Assembly (NCBI RefSeq): GCF_014647755.1
Contig: NZ_BMPU01000001.1
Coordinates: 786,382 to 850,381, forward strand
DNA: 64,000 bases
Source of the DNA: Porphyromonas pasteri
GTDB lineage: Bacteria; Bacteroidota; Bacteroidia; Bacteroidales; Porphyromonadaceae
Reading direction: 5' to 3'
The notes under the pieces are model-generated. The model was not told the DNA's origin and made no database searches. It was given only the letters and a program-made list of their open reading frames with translations. The translations under genes and the position numbers were made by a program. Shown piece by piece: positions 15,665 to 23,951 of this stretch. Positions within the stretch are counted from its first letter, which is position 1; the number at the start of each line of letters is the position of its first letter.

Positions 15665-17281
15665 CTAAGGATTCTGCTGACAGAGAGGATTGGACTTAAT
15701 CTCCGTGTAAGGGATCTTGAACTGCCAGTTCTTATCATCGGCTGTCTTAGGCATCGTCTCGTAGGACGACCCCTGGTTCTTCGTAATGGCCTCCAGGTAC
15801 TTCGTCTCACCACCGCCATGACCAGCGAAGTCCTTAATGATCTGGAAATTCTTTGCTGCAAGGCGATTCGGCACGATACCCAGACGCTTCATATCGAAGA
15901 AGCGTACCCCCTCGAAGAGGAGATCCAGGCGCTTGTGCAGGAAGATCTTCTCGATCAGGGCATCACCCGTCTCCGTGGGCTGTACGAAGTCAGCATCACG
16001 CGTCTTCACTACCGTGTAGAGCGTCGTCTGAGCAGCGGCATCCTTCCCCTGGCGAGCTTCAGCCTCAGCCTGGATGTAGTACATTTCGCCGAGTCGCATG
16101 ATGAGGACGTCCCCCTTACTGGAGGCGTGATTCTGTACACGATACTTCATGCACTGACCTGTGATCTCGAAGCCAGGTACTCCACTGATCAGAGGGAGGT
16201 AGCCAGCATCGACATCCTCAGGGATATTCTGATCCAGGTCATAGCAGTACCACCACTTGCGGCGTACGTCATTCGTCCCCAGCTGGTCGAAGATATTCCG
16301 ATTCACTGCGAAGCGGAAGTGGTCCTCCCAGCCGTTATCGAAGTTCGTCGAGTACTGGGCGAGGAAGGTACCATAGCCTTGGTTCTGCGTCTCGGCATAG
16401 CGGTAGCCCCACATCCACTCATTGGCATTGTAGTCGTTGAAGCCATCGAGGAGCTCTTCACCCACCTGGAGCTTAGAGTTAGCGTTCGCTATGGCCTCCT
16501 TAGCATAGGTCTCCGCTGCAGCCCAGTCGGACTTACAGAGAGCCACGCGAGCAGCTATACCACAGACCGTCGAGTAGCGCAGGTGGTTGCGCGAATTATT
16601 CTGGTCCAGATCCTTGAGTGTCTCCATAGCCATCTTCAGATCTGACTCGATGAGCTCATAGGCTTCAGCGACCGTACCACGGCGAGCAGGCTCATAGAGC
16701 TGAGCATTAGTCGCATTTTCATCACGCATGACGACCCCAGGATCACTGGCTGCCGTCGAGGCATTGTAGCGCTTAGCGTAGAGCTGGACGAGCTGATGAT
16801 AAGCATAGGCGCGGAAGGCGTAGGCTTCCCCTACGGAGTAGAGGATCTTCTTATCCTTACGCTCCTCTTCGGTCAGGGTTTTCTTGAAGCCTCGGATAGC
16901 GATATTCGTGTGCTGGATGAGGGTGTAGTAGAAGTCCCAAGCCAGGTAGTTGATGACTCCATCCCCACGCTCATTATGCGCACCCAGATAGGTGTACTCT
17001 CTGAGATAAGCTCGCTGCGTATTGATGACATCATCACTCATCAGGTCAAGGCGCAGGTTGAGCGAAGGTGCTCCAGCCCCGAAGGCCTGACCGAAGCTAT
17101 AGGTGTACATCATGTGATGCAGCCCATTGACGATACCCTGGAGCCCTTCTTGGGTCCCTTCAGCTTGCTTATCCCCCAGCGAGGAGGTGGGAGAGGTTTC
17201 GAGGAAGTCCTTCTTGCATGCTGGGAGCGTAAGCAAGCTCACGCCTGCAGCTATGGCAAGGTATTTATGCAATCTCTTCAT
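15665..17281 (-). CDS. SusD/RagB-family outer-membrane lipoprotein
   Basis: A ~538-residue SusD-like lipoprotein that forms the lid and ligand-capturing subunit over a SusC channel. The signal peptide ends in LTLPAC, followed by KKDFLETSPTSS, the usual SusD start. TPR-like helices and motifs such as GEAYAFRAYAYHQLVQLYAKRY and the C-terminal FEGVRFFDMKRLG support the family. The start at 17281 (MKRLHKYL) gives a normal signal peptide; a start 12 nt upstream at 17293 is possible. It is read 15 nt after the susC stop, so the two are one operon. No polysaccharide enzymes are adjacent, so the substrate may be a peptide or glycan (unknown). Confidence 0.93.
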   Translation of the reverse strand: MKRLHKYLAIAAGVSLLTLPACKKDFLETSPTSSLGDKQAEGTQEGLQGIVNGLHHMMYTYSFGQAFGAGAPSLNLRLDLMSDDVINTQRAYLREYTYLGAHNERGDGVINYLAWDFYYTLIQHTNIAIRGFKKTLTEEERKDKKILYSVGEAYAFRAYAYHQLVQLYAKRYNASTAASDPGVVMRDENATNAQLYEPARRGTVAEAYELIESDLKMAMETLKDLDQNNSRNHLRYSTVCGIAARVALCKSDWAAAETYAKEAIANANSKLQVGEELLDGFNDYNANEWMWGYRYAETQNQGYGTFLAQYSTNFDNGWEDHFRFAVNRNIFDQLGTNDVRRKWWYCYDLDQNIPEDVDAGYLPLISGVPGFEITGQCMKYRVQNHASSKGDVLIMRLGEMYYIQAEAEARQGKDAAAQTTLYTVVKTRDADFVQPTETGDALIEKIFLHKRLDLLFEGVRFFDMKRLGIVPNRLAAKNFQIIKDFAGHGGGETKYLEAITKNQGSSYETMPKTADDKNWQFKIPYTEIKSNPLCQQNP

Positions 17282-17296
17282 GATCGTAGGCAAAGA

Positions 17297-20200
17297 TTAG
17301 AAGGTGACATTGAGAGTCGTAGTGAAGGTACGGGAGGCAGCATAGCCGACAGTGCCGTGGACGCCGCTATAGCCACTGAAGGGGTTGAGCCCTCTACGCT
17401 TGGAGAGGATAAAGAGATTCTCAGCAGCGAAGGTGAGGCCAACACCATCGACCCCGAGCTTCTTAGCGAAGCGCTTGGGGAGGTCGTAGCTCATCGAGAT
17501 GCTCTTCAGTGCAAGGGCAGTCGAAGAGATGAGCCAGCGGTCAGAGGTCATCGTCGAGAAGTTCTGTGGGTCAGCATCGAGACGAGGAACATCGGTGACC
17601 TGCCCAGGCTTGCGCCATGCACGATAGAGGTCTGGGTGCATCGCTGTCCCGGAAGAGAGGTCGCGTGACATCATATCCTGATAGAGCCCATCATAGGACT
17701 TACCACCGATCTGGTAGGCAAAGACGAAGTTGAGACCGATATCCTTGTAGCGGAAGTTCGTAGAGAAGCCACCATAGACATCGGGGATAGAGGAGCCGGT
17801 GTAGTGCTTGCGGGCCTTTTCCCCATTCTTCGTATAGGTAGCGCGCTCGCCCGTAGCTTCGAGGCCAGGTTCATCAGGATACTTCTCCCGGTCGAGGCGA
17901 TACATAGCCTTACCATCAGCTGGGTCTACCCCGAGGTATTCGTAGAGGTAGTAGTCAAAGAGACTACGACCTTCCAAATACTTCTTCGTCCCGACGATGA
18001 TACCATCCTCACGATTGAGGTCAGGGAGCTTGACGATCTTATTCTTCAGCCATGTAGCGTTAGCGCGCATACTCCAAGAGAAGTCGCCTATACGCAGGAT
18101 CTTAGCACCGAGCTCGAGCTCGAGACCATAGTTGCGGATCTTACCGATATTACGGTCGATACTCCCGACGCCACTCGAGGTAGGTAGCTCATATTCGAAG
18201 AGCAGATCCTTCGACTCCTTGTTGAAGACTTCGATCGTACCATCGATTCGGTCAAAGAGGCCGAATTCGAGTGCAACGTCAGAGGTAATTTGGGTTTCCC
18301 ACGTCAGGTCGGTGTTCCCCACATTCGCTACACGCAGACCAGGCTCATCAAGGTTATTAGCACTGACATTGTAAGTCGTCTGGTAAGGATAATAACCCGA
18401 GAGACCGTCATTCCCCGTCTGCCCATAGGAGCCACGGAGCTTGAGTCGGTTGATCCAAGAGACATTCTTCATGAACTTCTCTGAGTTGATATTCCACCCA
18501 GCACCGACAGCCCAGAAGTTCCCCCAGCGGCTATTCTTATGGAAGCGGCTGGATCCATCTCGGCGGTAGGCCAGCGAGAGGTTGTAGCGGTCGCTATAGT
18601 TGTAGTTGAGACGACCGAAGTAACTCTCCTTACGATAGGTATCTGTATTGGAGTTGACTGAGCGTACCTTGGTATAGTTGGAGAGCTCATCGATGACGAT
18701 GAACTTCAGGAACTCCTTCGAACCCGACATACCGAAGTTCTCGAGATCATAGCTCTCATGGCCCATGAGGACTTCGAAGTCATGATCCTTACCCACCTTC
18801 TTATTATAGTTGGCGAGCTGTGTGAAGGTCAGAGTCGTACCACGACCTACACTCATTTCCAGCAAGCCCTGAGGATTATCCCCCGTCTTGTTGTTGTAGC
18901 GGACCTTAGAGCGAGTGTTGCGCTGGTCATAGGCCACCTGGAGTGAGAACTTAAGCCCGTCAATAGGCTTAATATCGAGGTGTGCACGGCCCATCAAGGC
19001 ATCACGCAGCGACTCAGAGCGGTCGAGGTAAGCCAGCTCGATCGTATTGTAGTTCTTGCGATAGGGACGGGTGACGCTGTGGTCGTAGATCCTATTCCCA
19101 CGGTCATCGAGGACGTATGCTCCCGTCAGCGGGTCATGGACATGGACAGGATAGATAGGGGCGACAGTCTGGGAGAAGTGTGCACCATTGGCAGAAGTAC
19201 CACCGAGTGAGCGAGGACCTTCGGAGCGTGTGTGCGTCAGCCCAATGTTCGTACCGAGCGTCAGCCAGGGGCGGATATCATACGAGAGGTTAGCACGGAG
19301 GTTGTAGCGCTTGTAGCCTGACTCGATCATGAAGCCACGCTCGTTGAGGTAGTTCAGCGAGAGGTAAGACTGGAGCTTATCGGTGCGGAGACCTCCGCTG
19401 AGCGTGTACTCACCACGATGACCCGTGCGGTAGAAGGCATTGTACCAGTCGAGGTCATCGCCATAGAGGAGGCCATTGATCTCGGGATTCAGCTCGCCCG
19501 TGGGAAGGAGGATACCAGGATAAGCACCCTTAGCAGGGCCACCCTTAGAGAGCTGATAGACCCCATTGGCGTCCTTACGATAGTAGGAGTCGATACCACT
19601 ATAGGGATTGTACTTCAGCGCTTGATAAGTCTGGAGGGCTGCGATCGTACCGAGCTCTTCATCAGTCTTATTCTTATTGCGCTCGTCATAGCGGAGCGTG
19701 TTGTACCACTGCTGCCAGCGCACCTTGTAGTGGTCCATGGTACCGATCTTATCGTACTCAGGGAGCCCACGCACGGAGAAGCCTTGGCTCGTAGAGAAGG
19801 TGAAGTGAGGCTGACCAGCCTGCCCAGCATTACGCTTCGTGGTGATGAGGATGACCCCATTACCTGCACTGGAGCCGTAGAGGGCGGTGGCAGCAGCGTC
19901 CTTCAGCACAGAGATATCAGCGATATCCTGCTGAGCGATATCGGAGATACGCCCCGTATAGACAGCGCCATCGACGACGTACAGAGGGGCTGAGGAGGCA
20001 TTGACCGAGCCGAAGCCACGGATACGGATATCGGCTTCGGAGCCAGGCTGACCCGATGAGGTCGTGACCTGTACCCCTGCGGCAGCACCGGCAAGTGCGT
20101 TCGAGGCATTAGAGATCGGTCGGGCAGCAAGCTGCTTGCCACTGATCGAGGCTTGTGCCCCAACGAGGCTCTGCTTCTTCTGCGTACCGTAGGCTACGAT

Positions 20201-20524
20201 GACGACCTTGTCGATGGACTGCTCATCGTTGTCCAGGAGGATGCGAAGTTCTTTGCCCGTGATGGCGACGACCTTACTTGCATAGCCGACGCTCGACACA
20301 CGTAGCGAGCGAGCTCCCTCGGGGAGGTGAAGGGTGAAGCGTCCCTTCGGGTCGGTCAGCGTACCGATGTTGGGATAGTCTACAGACTGGATTGAGGCCG
20401 GGACAATGGGCTCTTTGTCCTCCACAGAGAGGACGATCCCCTTGACGGTGATCTGCTTCTTTTGAGCCCATGCTACTCCTATCGAAAGAGTTAGGAATAG
20501 GAGTAAGAGTAAACTCTTCTTCAT
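17297..20524 (-). CDS. SusC/RagA-family TonB-dependent importer
   Basis: A 1075-residue outer-membrane channel. The start at 20524 gives a clean signal peptide (MKKSLLLLLFLTLSIGVAWAQ, written here for residues 1-21 as a Leu-rich segment ending AWA). Next comes a carboxypeptidase-regulatory-like domain (~25-105), then the plug with the SusC signature YGTQKKQSLVGAQ and ITTKRN, and a 22-strand barrel ending in TLNVTF. It imports oligosaccharides or peptides with energy from TonB. An in-frame upstream extension to 20623 would add 33 residues before the signal peptide and is rejected. It is followed by its SusD partner. Confidence 0.95.
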   Translation of the reverse strand: MKKSLLLLLFLTLSIGVAWAQKKQITVKGIVLSVEDKEPIVPASIQSVDYPNIGTLTDPKGRFTLHLPEGARSLRVSSVGYASKVVAITGKELRILLDNDEQSIDKVVIVAYGTQKKQSLVGAQASISGKQLAARPISNASNALAGAAAGVQVTTSSGQPGSEADIRIRGFGSVNASSAPLYVVDGAVYTGRISDIAQQDIADISVLKDAAATALYGSSAGNGVILITTKRNAGQAGQPHFTFSTSQGFSVRGLPEYDKIGTMDHYKVRWQQWYNTLRYDERNKNKTDEELGTIAALQTYQALKYNPYSGIDSYYRKDANGVYQLSKGGPAKGAYPGILLPTGELNPEINGLLYGDDLDWYNAFYRTGHRGEYTLSGGLRTDKLQSYLSLNYLNERGFMIESGYKRYNLRANLSYDIRPWLTLGTNIGLTHTRSEGPRSLGGTSANGAHFSQTVAPIYPVHVHDPLTGAYVLDDRGNRIYDHSVTRPYRKNYNTIELAYLDRSESLRDALMGRAHLDIKPIDGLKFSLQVAYDQRNTRSKVRYNNKTGDNPQGLLEMSVGRGTTLTFTQLANYNKKVGKDHDFEVLMGHESYDLENFGMSGSKEFLKFIVIDELSNYTKVRSVNSNTDTYRKESYFGRLNYNYSDRYNLSLAYRRDGSSRFHKNSRWGNFWAVGAGWNINSEKFMKNVSWINRLKLRGSYGQTGNDGLSGYYPYQTTYNVSANNLDEPGLRVANVGNTDLTWETQITSDVALEFGLFDRIDGTIEVFNKESKDLLFEYELPTSSGVGSIDRNIGKIRNYGLELELGAKILRIGDFSWSMRANATWLKNKIVKLPDLNREDGIIVGTKKYLEGRSLFDYYLYEYLGVDPADGKAMYRLDREKYPDEPGLEATGERATYTKNGEKARKHYTGSSIPDVYGGFSTNFRYKDIGLNFVFAYQIGGKSYDGLYQDMMSRDLSSGTAMHPDLYRAWRKPGQVTDVPRLDADPQNFSTMTSDRWLISSTALALKSISMSYDLPKRFAKKLGVDGVGLTFAAENLFILSKRRGLNPFSGYSGVHGTVGYAASRTFTTTLNVTF

Positions 20525-20875
20525 TTGCGTCTTTGGGTAACTAAGGTAAAACGGATGGGATCTGACGACGGGTGGAGTGGACCTCATCTGCCTCCTGCTG
20601 GAGGGTGATGAGATACACATCAAGGTGTGTGCTAAAGGCTCTCCCCTACTCGTGTAGATTGGTGTTCGCGGCGGGAAGGGAGGGTCTGAGAGAGGATGGT
20701 ACGGCTGTGCGGGTCTACTCGGAGTGCCTACTCTCTTGAATGAAGAGGTACTCAGGGAATGCGTTTAAGACTTATCGCTCAGCCATAGGGAGGAGGTACG
20801 TCGGTGAGGGTAATGCGTTGGTCGGAGAGGATCGCTGAGGTGTGTCGGTGTGTCTCTCCTTATCTATCTTGATGG
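20525..20875 (-). other. Long untranslated leader ahead of susC
   Basis: This ~350-bp spacer contains no gene. A well-spaced minus-strand promoter lies at 20907-20876, so the susCD transcript would start about 345 nt before its ATG. I compared it by eye with cobalamin and TPP riboswitch consensus motifs and found neither. Self-complementary segments are present, but no single dominant hairpin stands out. Confidence 0.4.
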
Positions 20876-20907
20876 TAAAGGTAGCAAACTTCTTATTAAA
20901 TATCAAT
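20876..20907 (-). promoter_or_regulatory. Promoter of susCD
   Basis: On the minus strand ATTG (20907-20904), a 20-nt spacer and TACCTTTA (20883-20876). The last base of the -7 box departs from the G of the consensus. Start site would be near 20870. Confidence 0.45.
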
Positions 20908-20928
20908 CGCTCTATACCAGAGAATACA

Positions 20929-20964
20929 AGAAGCCCCGCCGCAGAGATCTGCGACGGGGCTTCT
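20929..20964 (-). terminator. Terminator of trigger factor gene
   Basis: 17-nt arms at 20929-20945 and 20948-20964 pair with a single A-C/G-T mismatch position and a 2-nt loop, just past the tig stop codon. Confidence 0.8.
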
Positions 20965-20995
20965 GTCTATATATCTGCTGGGAGAACAGCGAGGC

Positions 20996-22366
20996 TTAAG
21001 CCTTCGTGTCTTCGCTCATCAGCTTGTTGAACTCTTCGGGAGATACTTCCTTCTCCGTGACAGTGATCGCTTCCTTAGCGATAGCAGCGAGCTTGGAGTC
21101 AGCGACGCGGTCGATGAGGCTCTCCTTCGTGCGCTCGTCCTTGAGCATGCTCTGAGCGTAGTTCTCGAGCAGTTCGTCGGGCACAGAAGTCATGCCGTAC
21201 ATAGCGAACTGGTTCTTAGCTACGATGAGGGCGAACTTATTGAGGTCCTCATCAGAGATCTGCACACCAGCAGCTTCGAGGAGCTGACCCTTGATGCGGT
21301 CAAAGGTGATGTCATCAAGGATCTGTGGCATATCACGATCGAGATCTTCGACCTTAGCCTCAGCGTTGCGAGCGAGGAAGATGCGCTTGAGCAGAGCTTC
21401 GTCGTAAGCTACCTTGCCAGCCTTCTTCAGAAGGAGGGCACGCAGGTCACGCGTGAACTTGAAGTCGCTCTCGGTGGCGAACTGCTCAGCGAAGCTCTCC
21501 TGGATGTTCTTACGCAGAGCTTCTTCGCTACGGATGTCGCTACCTTCGCCGAAGGCTTCGGTGAAGAAGGCATCGTTGAGCTCAGCAGCTTCGCGGCGTG
21601 AGATCTTCGTGATCTGGTAGGAGAAGGCTACACCATCGAGGGCGGGGACAGCTTCCTTCTCGATCTGGAGGAGTGAAGCGATCTCAGGCACCTGACCATC
21701 GTAGAGTGCGAAGGGCTCGAAGGTGATCGTATCACCGAGCTTAGCACCGATGAGCTTAGCCTTCTCAGCTTCGCTCTTAGTGAAGCGAGGGAGGATCAGT
21801 GCCTGGGCAGCTTCGATACCGCCTTCCTTAGGCTGACCATCAGCGAGCTCGAGGGCACGGCCGTAGACGACGTCGTTGTCTTCTACAGTGTCAGCTTCGA
21901 CCTGCTTACCAGCGTTCTCAAGCATACGCTTGATCTGCTCGTCTTCCATTTCCTTGGTAGCGACGATGCGGTAGTAGGTGAGCTTGTCCTTCTTCTCGAG
22001 CTTAGCTTCGATCTTAGGAGCGAGGGCTACGTCGTAGGAGAATTCGAAGTTCTCTTCCGTAGCGAAGTCGTACTCCTCAGCGTCCTCTACAGGCAGGGGA
22101 TTGCCGAGGATCTGGAGCTTCTCTTCGTCGATATAGCCGAAGAGAGCGCTGACGACAGCACGGTTGATCTCCTCGACCTTGACCGAGGTGCCTACCTGCT
22201 TCTTGATGAGGCCGAGGGGCGCGTGGCCCTTACGGAAGCCAGGGATAGAAGCATTCTTCTGATAGTTCTTCAGTGCCTTATCTACTTGGGGTTGGTAGTC
22301 TGCTGCACTCACCTGGACGGTGATGACAGCTGCTACATCGGAGGTCTGCTTAATCGATACAGCCAT
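20996..22366 (-). CDS. tig: Trigger factor, ribosome-associated chaperone
   Basis: A 456-residue chaperone. The N-terminal ribosome-binding domain has the loop motif GFRKGHAPLGLI (residues ~44-55; the E. coli signature is GFRxGKxP). A middle FKBP-like region and a long helical C-terminal substrate cradle follow. In Bacteroidetes the proteins are about this length and the PPIase domain is weakly conserved, as here. It binds nascent chains at the exit tunnel. Monocistronic, with its own promoter and terminator. Confidence 0.93.
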   Translation of the reverse strand: MAVSIKQTSDVAAVITVQVSAADYQPQVDKALKNYQKNASIPGFRKGHAPLGLIKKQVGTSVKVEEINRAVVSALFGYIDEEKLQILGNPLPVEDAEEYDFATEENFEFSYDVALAPKIEAKLEKKDKLTYYRIVATKEMEDEQIKRMLENAGKQVEADTVEDNDVVYGRALELADGQPKEGGIEAAQALILPRFTKSEAEKAKLIGAKLGDTITFEPFALYDGQVPEIASLLQIEKEAVPALDGVAFSYQITKISRREAAELNDAFFTEAFGEGSDIRSEEALRKNIQESFAEQFATESDFKFTRDLRALLLKKAGKVAYDEALLKRIFLARNAEAKVEDLDRDMPQILDDITFDRIKGQLLEAAGVQISDEDLNKFALIVAKNQFAMYGMTSVPDELLENYAQSMLKDERTKESLIDRVADSKLAAIAKEAITVTEKEVSPEEFNKLMSEDTKA

Positions 22367-22468
22367 TCGTCTTTTATTATTTTAATGTATACTATGCTTA
22401 TTCGTAATATCTGTCGGGGCGGGCAAGGAGGTGAGATCTCCGCCCACAGCACCCTAACAAATTGAGTG

Positions 22469-22500
22469 CAAAGGTAATCTAAATAGACTACTTAGACAAG
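22469..22500 (-). promoter_or_regulatory. Promoter of tig
   Basis: On the minus strand CTTG (22500-22497), a 20-nt spacer, TACCTTTG (22476-22469). Leader to the ATG at 22366 is about 95 nt. Confidence 0.65.
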
Positions 22501-23901
22501 CTACCGCAAGCCTGCACCACGGGCGATCCGCTCACGAAGTATCTCGGTAGACTTCGGGTCGTCGAGGATCTCGCCGAGCAGGGAGAGGAACTTCGTCACA
22601 CGCGTCTCAGGGGTCAGCATCTCCTCTACCGGCAAAGGAGCCGACGAAGGAGCGTCTCCCGAGGGGAGGACGAGCGCCGTCAAGAGCACCTGTGTCACGA
22701 AGAACGTGAAGGGCTGCATCTCGGGGGGGAGGAAGTCAGCACGCTCACGGAGGGGGAACATCGGGCGGTATGTGTGGATGAACTTGTAGAAGGGCCCGAT
22801 GATGAAGGGATTGATGTGCTGCAGGATCGAGGAGAGCTGCACGGGAGTGAAGTGCTGGAGCGTCTCGACATGCATATAGAGATGCTTGATCTCAAGGCGC
22901 TTGATGGCGAGCGAGACGGGGTTCTTCCACTCCTTCAAGCAGTCGGCATCATTGACGTAGACGAAGGTCGCCTTCGCCCCCTGCTGTATGGGCTGCTTGA
23001 GGAAGGTCTGCTGCGAGACCACCTGCACAGGCAGATGGATGTACTCGCTGTACTGCAGGAGGATGGACTGCCAGAGCAGGACATCGGTCTCGTTCCCTAC
23101 GATGATATAGCCCTTGTTACGCTCGACCTCCCCCTGATAGACCTCCTCGACGAGGCGGGCCAAGAGGTGCATATAGAAGGGATGCTTGAGGCCGACGATG
23201 AAGCCAAAGCCATTCAAGCAGAGGTCATAGAGCAGGTGCTCGACCTCGGAGTAAGCGGGATTGATCTGCTTCTTATCCCAGGGGATAGCCTTCTCGGGAT
23301 AGGCGGAGCTGAGCTCGGTCTTCCACTGACTGAGTTGGGCACACTCCTCGGCGAACTCCTGCACATCCTCGTAGCAGCGGAAGGAGGATGAGATCGCCAG
23401 TGCCTCCTCACAGATCTGCTCAAGGAGGTGATAGTTGCTCTCGGGGAGGATCCCTTCGGGAGAGAAGTACTTCTCCTTCAGGCGCTCGTACTCGGCACGG
23501 TACGCATCGCCTACACGGAGGCGGATGCTACGCCCGCCTTTGTAGCTGACATAGATAGAGGAGTATTCGGCAGCATAGCTCAGGCCAGCCCAAGGGTAGC
23601 CTGGGACGTGCTCCTCGAGGAAGAGCGATACCGCCTCGAGGTGCTTACAGGTACCGAGGCCATTGGTACGGAAGTCCAGACAGGAGCAGAAGTTGCGATC
23701 GCTCTGTACGCCACGGAAGGCGACACGATAGCGGCCGGTGGTGCTACAGACGAGGTAGTCACCCCAGATGCGGTTCTTGTCGAGGTGCTCCACGGTGAAG
23801 TCACTCTCGCGTGCGTTCTCACGGCGGAGGGCTACCTGCCACTCCTCGATCGTCATGTTGTCGGGACAGATCTTGTTGGATAAACGGTTTCCAAGTTTCA
23901 T
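22501..23901 (-). CDS. SWIM zinc-finger protein with degenerate SNF2 ATPase lobe
   Basis: A 466-residue protein. A SWIM zinc finger is intact: Cys72, Cys74, Cys85, His87 (CxCx10CxH). In related Bacteroidetes proteins this finger precedes a full SNF2 helicase of ~900+ residues. Here only something like the first helicase lobe follows, and its motifs are lost. The Walker A region (~233-250) has no GxGKT, the DEAH-like box is NDAD (317-320), and the TGTPLEN motif is replaced by HVETLQH (344-350). The surrounding pattern, with EWKNP.SLAIKRL and INPFIIGPFYKF, still matches SNF2. The second lobe is absent. It lies 50 nt after uvrA, probably in its transcript. It may be a DNA- or protein-binding scaffold (inference). 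Confidence 0.7.
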   Translation of the reverse strand: MKLGNRLSNKICPDNMTIEEWQVALRRENARESDFTVEHLDKNRIWGDYLVCSTTGRYRVAFRGVQSDRNFCSCLDFRTNGLGTCKHLEAVSLFLEEHVPGYPWAGLSYAAEYSSIYVSYKGGRSIRLRVGDAYRAEYERLKEKYFSPEGILPESNYHLLEQICEEALAISSSFRCYEDVQEFAEECAQLSQWKTELSSAYPEKAIPWDKKQINPAYSEVEHLLYDLCLNGFGFIVGLKHPFYMHLLARLVEEVYQGEVERNKGYIIVGNETDVLLWQSILLQYSEYIHLPVQVVSQQTFLKQPIQQGAKATFVYVNDADCLKEWKNPVSLAIKRLEIKHLYMHVETLQHFTPVQLSSILQHINPFIIGPFYKFIHTYRPMFPLRERADFLPPEMQPFTFFVTQVLLTALVLPSGDAPSSAPLPVEEMLTPETRVTKFLSLLGEILDDPKSTEILRERIARGAGLR

Positions 23902-23951
23902 GGGTGTGGTGGTTATAGTGTTAGGGGTAAGGATTTATTCAATACAACATA

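Noticed and set aside
20525..20623. Upstream extension of SusC by 33 residues
   Set aside because: It would place a hydrophilic stretch before the signal peptide; the ATG at 20524 gives a normal signal sequence.
20525..20870. Cobalamin or TPP riboswitch in the susC leader
   Set aside because: Neither the B12-box nor the TPP core motif could be found on the minus strand.
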